Shown here one piece after another: positions 53,003 to 60,920 of a DNA stretch of 64,000 nucleotides. Both the position numbers and the translations under genes were made by a program. How positions within the stretch are numbered: the first letter of the stretch is position 1; each line of letters begins with the position of its first letter. The stretch is from assembly GCA_024232355.1 (NCBI GenBank), contig JAAEPW010000499.1, forward strand, positions 1-64,000. Reading direction: 5' to 3'. This DNA is from Chloroflexota bacterium (lineage in GTDB: Bacteria > Chloroflexota > Anaerolineae > B4-G1). The notes beneath the pieces were generated by a model that worked only from the letters and a program-made list of their open reading frames with translations, was not told the origin of the DNA and ran no database searches.

Positions 53003-53827
53003 TTACGATTCTGTGTTGACTGATACCGGCAAATTACCCAGCAACAGAGTCGGGTTGATGCCATCTTTGGTGATGACGATCTTGGCGTTGTCGCGCAGGG
53101 CGGTCTCTGTCATCTCCATCTGCTTGAGCGCCTGGGCGTTGCCCCGAAAATACTGCTGCGCGGCCTCGTTGACCAGCCGGATCGCCTCGGCCTTACCCTC
53201 GGCGACCTTGATTGCCGCCTCTCGCTCGCCCTCGGCGCGTTGGATGATGGCGAGTTTTTGCTGCTCAGAAGCCTCAAACTCACCAGTAGCCAGCAATCGC
53301 ATTGATCGCCGCTCCTGTTCAGCCGTCTTTTGCTTGTGCATCGCCCGCTTGATGTCATCGGGTGGGTCGATGAGCATGATCTCGACCTTGCTGACCAGCA
53401 AGCCCCACTCCTCGGCAAAGGAATTGAGAGCGGCTTGTAGGTTATCGGCGATCCGCTCTCGGGCAACCAGGCTCTCATCCAGCGTCAGGTCGCCGAATTC
53501 CTGGCGCAGGTTAGTCATTGCCAATTGAATGATGGCCTTTTTCCAGTCGTCAATGTTGTAGAACGTCCGCTTGATGGATTCCTCGTCAGCAGCAGGACGC
53601 ACCCACATGATGCCGTCTACCGTGATCTCGACGTTGTCCTTGGTGATGACCGGTTGGGGATGAATATTCATCGTGTGCTCGCGGATGTCGCGGACGCGGA
53701 TCTTGCAAAAGCCAGGAACCTGAGCACCTGGGCCAGGCTGAACAAACCGGGTGTACTTGCCCAGAACCTCTTTGATACCTCGCTCGTAAGGATTTAACGT
53801 GTAGACTGCATTTCGAATGATTCTCAT
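53003..53827 (-). CDS. Stomatin/SPFH-like protein without a clear membrane anchor
   Basis: 274 residues. The SPFH core (VYTLNPYERGIKEVLGKYTR, RVRDIREHTMNIHPQPVITK, ITVDGIMWVRPA) is followed by the alanine/glutamate-rich coiled coil (AIIQRAEGEREAAIKVAEGK). No membrane helix is visible before the domain, so it may be peripheral or attach through its N-terminal loop. It lies between a glycine-zipper peptide gene and the response regulator gene in a two-component operon. Confidence 0.88.
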   Translation of the reverse strand: MRIIRNAVYTLNPYERGIKEVLGKYTRFVQPGPGAQVPGFCKIRVRDIREHTMNIHPQPVITKDNVEITVDGIMWVRPAADEESIKRTFYNIDDWKKAIIQLAMTNLRQEFGDLTLDESLVARERIADNLQAALNSFAEEWGLLVSKVEIMLIDPPDDIKRAMHKQKTAEQERRSMRLLATGEFEASEQQKLAIIQRAEGEREAAIKVAEGKAEAIRLVNEAAQQYFRGNAQALKQMEMTETALRDNAKIVITKDGINPTLLLGNLPVSVNTES

Positions 53828-53871
53828 AACACTCCTTTTTATTGCTTCTGAACAACGCTCAATATGCTGCG

Positions 53872-54048
53872 CTATCTTCCTCCCGCTTCCCCAATCGCCA
53901 CACCAATCGCAAGGCCGATGACCATACCTGCGCCGACGTTGTCGATTGCGACACCAATAACCATTCCAATTGCCAGTCCGACGGCAAGTCCGGTGCCTGT
54001 GTGCCTCTCTTTTGCTTTTACCTGTTGTGGGTCTATTTTTCGCTCCAT
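53872..54048 (-). CDS. Glycine-zipper membrane peptide
   Basis: 58 residues from the ATG at 54048 (TAGGAGGAC upstream). After a charged start (MERKIDPQQVKAKERHTG) two helices of alternating Gly and hydrophobics (GLAVGLAIGMVIGVAI and GMVIGLAIGVAIGEAG) form a glycine zipper, the packing motif of membrane oligomers. Such peptides are widespread and often stress-related; no family is recognised. It is packed between a FAIM-like gene and the stomatin gene. Confidence 0.7.
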   Translation of the reverse strand: MERKIDPQQVKAKERHTGTGLAVGLAIGMVIGVAIDNVGAGMVIGLAIGVAIGEAGGR

Positions 54049-54075
54049 CTTTGTCCTCCTAAATCTTTGCACTTG

Positions 54076-55395
54076 TTAAAAACTATCCAACACTTCTATA
54101 TTCGGATCGAAAAAGAAGGATAAATGCTCCTTGTGTTTACTCCTAATTATCCAAAGATATGGAACTATTCCAAACAGGCTGATGAACAAAGAAATCTTGA
54201 GCATTTTACTATCCATTAACATAAACTGCCAAACCTTGCTCAAGACATCAATTGATAGGGGCATTGCAAACTCCCGCCAGGTATGCCATAGGATGGTCAT
54301 ATATGTTCCCGCAACCACACTGATCACCGCAAGTACAGCAGCCAACAGAATGCTCCAAATGGTACGCTTTGTCCTCACTCGATCCATTATCCAAACCAGG
54401 CCAGTCAATATAAACGCTGCAAATACCGCTCCGACTCGGTCAAAGAGTACAGTTATCACAACCCACAGAATACTACCTATAACAGAACCAACCAGACCTG
54501 CCAAAAAGCCCCGCAAGAGACCAGAAGGCATCTCTTCATACGCAAATTTGGCTCTATCACCAATATCTGATGTCTTTGCCAAACAGTTTGAACAAAACAG
54601 AAATGGCATCCCATTGACAAAGACCAATTTACGCGAATATTGATTTAACGGTGATTGACAATCTCTCCCCTCGCAAACTGTTTCAGACAAAGGTTTTGCA
54701 TACTTGGCTACAATTCCCACAAACTCGATAATCTTGGCGGCCATTTGAGCAGCGGTTTCCTTTTTAGGCTTGTACGGCAACATAATCCAGGCATATCCAT
54801 CTTGAACTTGCCAAGAGTCCTTTGCCCTTTTCCACCACTTTTCTAACAACCGCTTTATTGCAGGATCATCTTTGATCTGATTTTTGACTCGTTCAGGGTC
54901 AACAAGAGGCGCATATCGTACAAGAACACTTATGACTACCTGCCTGGTATCAATCCACCCAAACCGTACGACTGTCAAATAACCATGCACCTTGCCAACC
55001 AAACGATGTCGTCCAAAGTCTCGCACATCAAGAACGGGATTGTATGCCAATCCTGTTTCTTTCTCCAAGTCTTGCCAGTATATGTTCTCATCTTGGGACG
55101 ATTGAATCGCCTTGCGAAGAAACTTGCTCATTCGAGTCCCTTGCACGGGTTCTACGAGTGAATCATCAACTCGCAGCCAACAATCAAATGCCAAGCCATT
55201 GATAAAAATACCTAGCTCGCAAGAATGCCCATCAAGAGAAAAAGAATGCAAGAAGCCACTATCAAAGAATTTTCGACTGTCTTCAATCAACTGCCCATCT
55301 ACCCAAATGCGGCGTGTACCGGACAAAGTCCCATGATCCAAGTGAACCGTATGCTTGTTGCCACCAAGCGTTATCTCCCACACACGTTTTCCCAT
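54076..55395 (-). CDS. FAIM1-like domain membrane protein
   Basis: 439 residues from the ATG at 55395. The opening KRVWEITLGGNKHTVHLDHG, then SGTRRIWVDGQLIEDSRKFF, has the W-E-x-x-L / H-x-V-x-L-x-H-G-T / SGxRxIxVDG run of the Fas apoptotic inhibitory molecule (FAIM1) beta-fold. The middle (about 90-240) is unassigned. Then come paired cysteines (CEGRDC... CSNC, residues about 242-280), which could bind zinc, and four to five membrane helices (300-435). It could tether a sensor to the membrane. It is the second gene of the kinase operon. The family link is by eye only. Confidence 0.7.
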   Translation of the reverse strand: MGKRVWEITLGGNKHTVHLDHGTLSGTRRIWVDGQLIEDSRKFFDSGFLHSFSLDGHSCELGIFINGLAFDCWLRVDDSLVEPVQGTRMSKFLRKAIQSSQDENIYWQDLEKETGLAYNPVLDVRDFGRHRLVGKVHGYLTVVRFGWIDTRQVVISVLVRYAPLVDPERVKNQIKDDPAIKRLLEKWWKRAKDSWQVQDGYAWIMLPYKPKKETAAQMAAKIIEFVGIVAKYAKPLSETVCEGRDCQSPLNQYSRKLVFVNGMPFLFCSNCLAKTSDIGDRAKFAYEEMPSGLLRGFLAGLVGSVIGSILWVVITVLFDRVGAVFAAFILTGLVWIMDRVRTKRTIWSILLAAVLAVISVVAGTYMTILWHTWREFAMPLSIDVLSKVWQFMLMDSKMLKISLFISLFGIVPYLWIIRSKHKEHLSFFFDPNIEVLDSF

Positions 55396-55443
55396 AATAT
55401 TTTGCAATCTCTTGATGAATTACTCTACTCGCTGCTTGCCCAG

Positions 55444-57159
55444 TTAATCACCCGACTTTACGATGGTCGCAGTCGGAAGAATTTCATCCCAAATACGCAT
55501 CGTCACCATCACCAGCAGAGGCAGGGGCAGCGCGCGACGCAACATCACCTGACCCACTCTGCCGCCCTCGATGGAGAGATATTCATTACCGCTCTCGTCC
55601 TCAAGGGTGCGGGCGTCGGGCTTGCCTTTGACGTAGGATAAACGGTAGCCGCGCCCGTCGTAAATGATCTCGTTCCAGGTGTCCAACAGCCGTCCCCGGT
55701 ACTGCATCGCGGCCAGGGGCTGACCGTTGCGCATCAACACCATCCGCCCATTCAGTCCCCGGATGCGGTGCAGTGCCCACGATGCACTTTCCGCTTCCCA
55801 TTCGTACCCCACCCGGCTGCGATGCACCCGCGCCAACGGCACCGGTTGCCGTCCTTGCCCCAAGGCGCGCAAGACATAGCCTCGCCTGAGGCCCAAAAAA
55901 CCGATCCCCTTTTTGATCGTTAGCGCTTCCTCGCTCAACTCTACCAACGGCCTGCGCAAGTGGATCCGGTCGGCGGGGAGCCAGGGCCAGGTTTGCCCCA
56001 CCGGGATCACCAACCGCTGACCCAACCAAGCCCAGTTTTCGATAGTCGGGCTGGGACGATCCTTGATCAGTTTGGAGATTTCGGCCTGTGGATCGACGGA
56101 CGTATCGAAAGCATGGGGCAGTGGGACTTGAGCCCGGATCGTAGCGCCACCGCCAGGATGGCTCTCGATGGACAGCCGCCCACCGACGACCATGATGCGC
56201 TCCTGCATACTGGTCAAGCCCAAACCCCGGCGCGGCTGCGTGGTATCGAACCCGATGCCATTATCGTGAACGGTCAGCGTCACCTGCATCGGCAGACAGC
56301 GCAAGTGGACGTCGGCACGGGTGGCCTGGGCGTGACGGGTCACGTTGTGCAACGATTCTTGAGCCACGCGGTAAAGGGCTTCTGCTACTGACGGGGGCAA
56401 GAGATTGTCGTTGCCCTGCACATCCAAATAGATCAAGACGTGCTCCCGCGCGCCGAACAGCAAGGTATAATCGTTGAGCGCCCCTGACAGCCCCCGTTCT
56501 TGCAGGGTGCCGGGACGCAGGTCCTCGATGAGACGGGTCGTTTCGCGCTGGGCGATCTGGGCGGACGTCTCAATCTCTTGTGCCATCTCGACCAGTTCCT
56601 CGGGTATGTCCGGCAGCGCGTCAAAACGAGTGCGAATGGCGCTGGCCGTCATCGCCAGACTAAAGAGATGTTGTTTGACGCTGTCGTGCAGCTCGCGGGC
56701 CAGACGGTTCCGCTCTTCGACCACGGCCAGCGCGCGTACCTGGTCGGTGAGGCGCGTATTGCGCTCTCGCAATTCATTCAGGTCCTGCTCATCCCGTTCG
56801 AGGTGTTCGGCCATCAGGTCCAATTGGTCGGCCAACACGCCCAGGTCGTCAGTGACGGGGTCCGCGATGCGCAGTGAGAGGTTTCCGCGCAGCCAGGCAC
56901 GGCTGATCTTGAGCGCACGGTCCATCCGGTGCACGACGCGGCGGCTGACCCATGCGCCCAATAACGAACCTACCACCGCAGCGGCGACGGTCGCCAAAAG
57001 GATATGGGCGATTTGCACGCCGGTTCCCAGGGTCGCCAAAGCACCCAGCATCACCAGCTCAGCGAGCAATGTTGCCACCAGTGTTACCGCTACGTGGGCC
57101 AACGTCAGCTTGCGCTGCAAGTTTAATTTTTTCATCGGGGGACGGGATTCGCTTTGCAT
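55444..57159 (-). CDS. NarX/LiaS-like sensor histidine kinase with extra C-terminal domain
   Basis: 571 residues from the ATG at 57159 (AGGAG upstream). Two membrane helices (about 15-60) are followed by a HAMP-like stretch (RVVHRMDRALKISRAWLRG), the HisKA_3 dimerisation helix with the phosphohistidine in LARELHDSVKQHLF, and the ATPase (ALYRVAQESLHNVTRHAQA, GIGFDTTQPRRGLGLTSMQER, HPGGGATIRAQVPLP). About 200 further residues follow, rich in beta strands (GYRLSYVKGKPDARTLEDES..., PLPLLVMVTMRIWDE), unlike usual kinases. It heads an operon with the FAIM-like, glycine-zipper, stomatin and NarL-type genes. Confidence 0.9.
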   Translation of the reverse strand: MQSESRPPMKKLNLQRKLTLAHVAVTLVATLLAELVMLGALATLGTGVQIAHILLATVAAAVVGSLLGAWVSRRVVHRMDRALKISRAWLRGNLSLRIADPVTDDLGVLADQLDLMAEHLERDEQDLNELRERNTRLTDQVRALAVVEERNRLARELHDSVKQHLFSLAMTASAIRTRFDALPDIPEELVEMAQEIETSAQIAQRETTRLIEDLRPGTLQERGLSGALNDYTLLFGAREHVLIYLDVQGNDNLLPPSVAEALYRVAQESLHNVTRHAQATRADVHLRCLPMQVTLTVHDNGIGFDTTQPRRGLGLTSMQERIMVVGGRLSIESHPGGGATIRAQVPLPHAFDTSVDPQAEISKLIKDRPSPTIENWAWLGQRLVIPVGQTWPWLPADRIHLRRPLVELSEEALTIKKGIGFLGLRRGYVLRALGQGRQPVPLARVHRSRVGYEWEAESASWALHRIRGLNGRMVLMRNGQPLAAMQYRGRLLDTWNEIIYDGRGYRLSYVKGKPDARTLEDESGNEYLSIEGGRVGQVMLRRALPLPLLVMVTMRIWDEILPTATIVKSGD

Positions 57160-57194
57160 AGGAGACTCCTGGACAATGTCATCATTTCGTCTCC

Positions 57195-57223
57195 ATTCTA
57201 CCAAAAGTTCACCCGTTTGTCAT
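57195..57223 (-). promoter_or_regulatory. Promoter of the two-component operon
   Basis: On the minus strand: ATGACA (57218-57223), 17-base spacer, TAGAAT (57195-57200), close to the ATG at 57159. Confidence 0.65.
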
Positions 57224-57246
57224 CAGTCTAGTGACCGAAATTGGGA

Positions 57247-57262
57247 TTGTACCTAGGTACAA
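57247..57262. promoter_or_regulatory. Perfect 16-base palindrome upstream of the kinase promoter
   Basis: TTGTACCT-AGGTACAA is an uninterrupted palindrome 24 bases upstream of the -35 of the kinase promoter. Its position suits an activator or regulator site. It may instead be part of the adjoining dispersed element at 57265. Confidence 0.4.
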
Positions 57263-57264
57263 TA

Positions 57265-57320
57265 GTAGCCGCGCTTTCTATAGCGCGCCACCCGGTACGC
57301 GGAATGGAATCCGCGGCTAC
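57265..57320. repeat. Dispersed compound hairpin repeat
   Basis: Outer arms GTAGCCGCG (57265-57273) and CGCGGCTAC (57312-57320). Two internal hairpins compete with them: GCGCT-ttctat-AGCGC (57271-57286) and CGCGGA-atggaa-TCCGCG (57298-57315). Nothing codes in the 57160-57324 gap. The form is typical of dispersed intergenic elements. Confidence 0.6.
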
Positions 57321-57324
57321 AAAG

Positions 57325-60279
57325 TTATTTTCGCAGCAGATGAACGCAGAACTTTCCAAGCTTAACGATTTCGCTGTGCACGTTTACATTTTCCCGGAAC
57401 GAACGGTACATCTCTACGTCGGTGATTTTGTCGGCCTGATCCTGCAACAGGTGATAAGCCGTGTCCAAGATAGAACGGGCGCGGGGGTCCTGGTTGGCGT
57501 GCAACACGCGGTAACAGGTCAAATAGACGCGCAACGGCTCGTGTGTCCCTTCCAGATCGTTGGTTTCCAGGTATGCCAGAATCGCATCAACGTGGGCCTG
57601 AGCCTCCGCCAGCCCACCCTGAGCCAGCACAATGCGGGCCAACCCCGCCAGAGGTTCCATTGCCAGTTTGTGTTCGTCCAACTCGCGCCGAGTATCCAGA
57701 GCCTGTCGATAGATTTGGGCCGCTTTGGTCAGACGATCAAGCCCCGTCAACACATGCCCCAGGATGGTCAACGCATATCCTTGGGGGCGGCGCGCGCCAA
57801 TTTCCTGCGCGATGCGCAGCCCTTGTTCAGCATACGACAGGGCATCCTTATCATTCCCCATCTGGTGCAGGAGCAATCCCAAGTTGAACAGACGGTCGCA
57901 CTCTTGTTCACGATTGCCAATCTCGCGGGCGATCTGCATAGATTGTGTGTAATACTCCCTGGCCCGTTCGTACTGACCCAAGGCCCGGTCGATCCCCCCA
58001 AAATTGCCCAACGCGACAGACTCTCTGCGCCGGTCACCGATCTCTTGGCCGATGCGCAGAGACTGCTCGTAATAATTCCTGGCCCCGATATACTCCCCAG
58101 AGTAAAGCGAGATGAGGCCAAGCATATTGAACACCCAACTCTCTCCCTGGCGATTGCCTACCTCCCGGTAAATGGGTAGTGCCTGTCCGCAATAGGTCTT
58201 GGATTCGGCGAGATCGCCCAGCACCTCAAAGAGATTACCCATGTTGAGCAAACAATCGGCCTCTATGGAGCGCAACGACGCCCCCTGGGCCAATACCAAC
58301 GCTTGCTCAAACTGGGCCTGTGCGGGTTGGTAACTGCCCTGGCGCCATAGAACAATCCCCGACTGCAAGAATCCCGCAGCCTCGACCGCCACGTCCCCTG
58401 TCTCCTGGCCCAAATTAATAGCAGACCAGGCAACTGCGCTGGCTTCCGAATAATCACCGATTATCACGCAGTATTGAGATAAACGTAGAGCTACTTGAGC
58501 CTTACGCGCGTCATCCAGTGCATCGGCCAACGTTTGTAGAGATTCCAGGTCTTGATACTGCGCCTCGCGCCGCCCCTGCAAATCGTAGACCTTTTCTCGC
58601 GCCAGCAAAAGATCATAACGCTTGGCTCGTTCGCTCTCTGGTGTCAAATCAAGGGCACGGCTAAAATATTCTGCTGCCTCGGTGTTGGCAAACCGATCCA
58701 CAGCCTGGTCACCGGCCCGCCGCAAGTAATCCGCCGCGTCCTCCGTCTGCCCTGCCCTTTCCAGATGCTCCGCAATCAGCCCCAAGTGCTCGCCAACCTG
58801 ATCGTCACTCTGAAGCATCAACCATGCCGCCGCCCGTTGGTGACATTCTTGCCGCTCTTGTGGGACGATGCTGTTGTAACCAACCTCCCGCACGGTGGGA
58901 TTGAAAAACAGGTACTCGGACTCACCGATAAAAGATGATTCGTCCCGCGGCGCTACAAACTTGAGTTCCACGACCTCACGCAAAGCCATCCGCACCTGAG
59001 CACGGGCCACGTGCCCCATCTCTGCAATCGCGCCTTCCCAAAAAACAATACCCATCACAGCCGCCCAGCCCAGCACTTGGCGGGCATCCGCCGACAATTG
59101 ATCCAGCCGCCGTTCCACAACCTGCCGTATGCTTTCGGGCAGTTGGGCCTCTGCCAACGCTTGCTGGTCCACCTGCCACCCGTCCATCGTCCGTCGCAGC
59201 ACCTTGCCCTCGACTGCCAATGAACGGATCAGTTCCTGGACAAATAGCGCGTTTCCGGCCGTCATCCGCTGCAATTGCTCTGCCAGCAGCGGCGGCAACT
59301 CGCGCAACCCCAACATGGAACCCGCCAAATCCGTGGTGATCTCTGGTGTCAGGCGCTCCACCGCAATGCGCAGCACCTGCTCCCCCGCTAACGTAACCAG
59401 GGAATGCTGTGCGCTTACTTGATCACTCCGGTACGTCACACATATCATCAATCCCGGTGCCCCCGGCATCCGCGCCAACAGCTTGAGGAACTCGAGCGAC
59501 GACTCGTCGGCCCAGTGCGCGTTCTCGATCATGACCATCGTGGGTCGCAATTTGGCGGCTGCCTGCATAGCCTGAAGAATAGCCATATCCAGACGTTGCC
59601 GGGCTGCCTGAGGGTCCAACTCTGCCGGGGGCGACAGGCCAGCCATATCTGACCGTTCCCACAATTCGGGCAAAAGCGCCGCCAGCACCGGCCCTACGCG
59701 GCTCATCTCTACGCCCGCATCACTTCCGTTCGTGATGTAACGCATCAACACCCGCAGCACCTCGCGCCAGGGGCGGTACGCACTGCCGCCACTTTCCACG
59801 CATTGCCCCCACACCACGCGCGCGCCATCCATCTCTGCTTGTATTTCTAGTTCTTCGACCAAGCGCGTCTTGCCCATCCCAGACTCGCCACTGATGAACA
59901 CCATTTTACCCTCGCCAGCCTTGGTCCCTTCCCAGGCCGATTGCAGGGTCTTGATTTCGACCTCCCGGTTGACAAAGCGTGTGCGCAAGGCATAACTACT
60001 GACCGTCTCTTCAGTTTCTAACGGGTACGAGACGCCCGTAATCTCGCTCACCAATGCGATTACCTCATTGGCACCGGCATAGCGTCTGTCAGGTGAATCG
60101 GCCAACAGGCGTGTAATCACCTGCCCGATTTCTGCAGGAACATCTTTGTGAGCTTGTAACGCCTCGCCCAACGCCATCCGAATCAGCATCTCAGCCCCCA
60201 TCATAAACATGGGGGGCTCACCCACAAACAAAGCATACCACAGCGCGCCCAGACCGTACAAATCTATACGATGATCCAC
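57325..60279 (-). CDS. C-terminal part of a kinase-AAA ATPase-TPR regulator (split gene)
   Basis: 984 residues from a nominal GTG at 60279, which has no ribosome site. The frame is the same as the upstream kinase part and begins with the missing C-lobe (DHRIDLYGLGALWYALFVGEPP). Next comes an AAA-type ATPase (YALRTRFVNREVEIKTLQSA, Walker A ISGESGMGKTRLVEE) in the style of large STAND/adenylate-cyclase-associated regulators. Then tetratricopeptide repeats occupy residues about 580-930 (for example YSGEYIGARNYYEQSLRIGQ, GQYERAREYYTQSMQIAREI). A single TGA at 60286-60288 separates the two parts; without it the product would have 1173 residues. Confidence 0.8.
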   Translation of the reverse strand: MDHRIDLYGLGALWYALFVGEPPMFMMGAEMLIRMALGEALQAHKDVPAEIGQVITRLLADSPDRRYAGANEVIALVSEITGVSYPLETEETVSSYALRTRFVNREVEIKTLQSAWEGTKAGEGKMVFISGESGMGKTRLVEELEIQAEMDGARVVWGQCVESGGSAYRPWREVLRVLMRYITNGSDAGVEMSRVGPVLAALLPELWERSDMAGLSPPAELDPQAARQRLDMAILQAMQAAAKLRPTMVMIENAHWADESSLEFLKLLARMPGAPGLMICVTYRSDQVSAQHSLVTLAGEQVLRIAVERLTPEITTDLAGSMLGLRELPPLLAEQLQRMTAGNALFVQELIRSLAVEGKVLRRTMDGWQVDQQALAEAQLPESIRQVVERRLDQLSADARQVLGWAAVMGIVFWEGAIAEMGHVARAQVRMALREVVELKFVAPRDESSFIGESEYLFFNPTVREVGYNSIVPQERQECHQRAAAWLMLQSDDQVGEHLGLIAEHLERAGQTEDAADYLRRAGDQAVDRFANTEAAEYFSRALDLTPESERAKRYDLLLAREKVYDLQGRREAQYQDLESLQTLADALDDARKAQVALRLSQYCVIIGDYSEASAVAWSAINLGQETGDVAVEAAGFLQSGIVLWRQGSYQPAQAQFEQALVLAQGASLRSIEADCLLNMGNLFEVLGDLAESKTYCGQALPIYREVGNRQGESWVFNMLGLISLYSGEYIGARNYYEQSLRIGQEIGDRRRESVALGNFGGIDRALGQYERAREYYTQSMQIAREIGNREQECDRLFNLGLLLHQMGNDKDALSYAEQGLRIAQEIGARRPQGYALTILGHVLTGLDRLTKAAQIYRQALDTRRELDEHKLAMEPLAGLARIVLAQGGLAEAQAHVDAILAYLETNDLEGTHEPLRVYLTCYRVLHANQDPRARSILDTAYHLLQDQADKITDVEMYRSFRENVNVHSEIVKLGKFCVHLLRK

Positions 60280-60285
60280 AGAGCC

Positions 60286-60846
60286 TCATGTTTTGACCTC
60301 TGGAGCAGAGTAGCCGGCTGTGTAATACCGGGCGCGCGCTTCGGCCGATCTGATCTCTAGCGACACACCAAAGTCTAAAATTTTGACCTGATTATTGGGC
60401 GTCAGCAACACGTTGGCGGGTTTAAGATCGCCGTGGATCACGCCACGGGTATGCAAATAGGTCAGTGCGCGGCAGATTTGCACGATCACAGAAAAGATGG
60501 TCGCCGGTTCCCGCAGGCTCCCACGCGGCTCCAGGTACGTGCCCTCGATCCATTCCATCGTGAAATAGAGTCCGCCCTCGCTCGTGACCCCGTAATCATA
60601 GACCGAGACCAGATTGGGATGGCGCAGTTCGGTCAGTATCTGGAACTCGCGCTGGAAGCGGGCCACGTGATCGGGCATCTCGGCTGCCGAACGCTTCAAG
60701 CGCACCATCTTGAGCGCAACGATCTCGTCTTGTTGGACCGTGTCAGATACGCGGTAGAGGACGCCCATCCCACCAATGCCGATCACGGATAGGACACGAT
60801 AGCGGTTCTCGATCAACTCGCCGACTTGAAACTCTTTTTGTGTCAT
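60286..60846 (-). CDS. N-terminal Ser/Thr kinase part of the split regulator
   Basis: 186 residues. Glycine loop IGIGGMGVL, ATP lysine Lys46 (VALKMVRLK), catalytic loop VIHGDLKPANVLL with HGD in place of HRD (residues 138-145), DFG at 158-160 and APE at 181-183, then TGA. The sequence after the TGA, GSVDHRIDLYGLGALWYALF, is the rest of the C-lobe in the same frame. The alteration is one base from CGA (Arg). AGGGGGGATACA precedes the ATG. As read, the kinase lacks half of its C-lobe and should be inactive unless the codon is read through or is a sequence error. Confidence 0.85.
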   Translation of the reverse strand: MTQKEFQVGELIENRYRVLSVIGIGGMGVLYRVSDTVQQDEIVALKMVRLKRSAAEMPDHVARFQREFQILTELRHPNLVSVYDYGVTSEGGLYFTMEWIEGTYLEPRGSLREPATIFSVIVQICRALTYLHTRGVIHGDLKPANVLLTPNNQVKILDFGVSLEIRSAEARARYYTAGYSAPEVKT

Positions 60847-60920
60847 TGTATCCCCCCTGTGAACATGGAGTAAAAACTCTAGCGTTCAATACACTCCGCC
60901 CACAAAACCCTGGTTCCGTG

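Noticed and set aside
57265..57320. Possible tRNA or small structured RNA from the nested hairpins
   Set aside because: The arms can only form competing hairpins; there is no anticodon arm, T-loop or CCA-like end, and the form fits a dispersed repeat.
60286..60288. TGA recoding (selenocysteine or code change) at the kinase split
   Set aside because: Many genes here end at TGA (for example the glycosyltransferase at 10217-10219), no SECIS-like hairpin is evident after the codon, and kinases do not use selenocysteine there. A CGA-to-TGA change is simpler.
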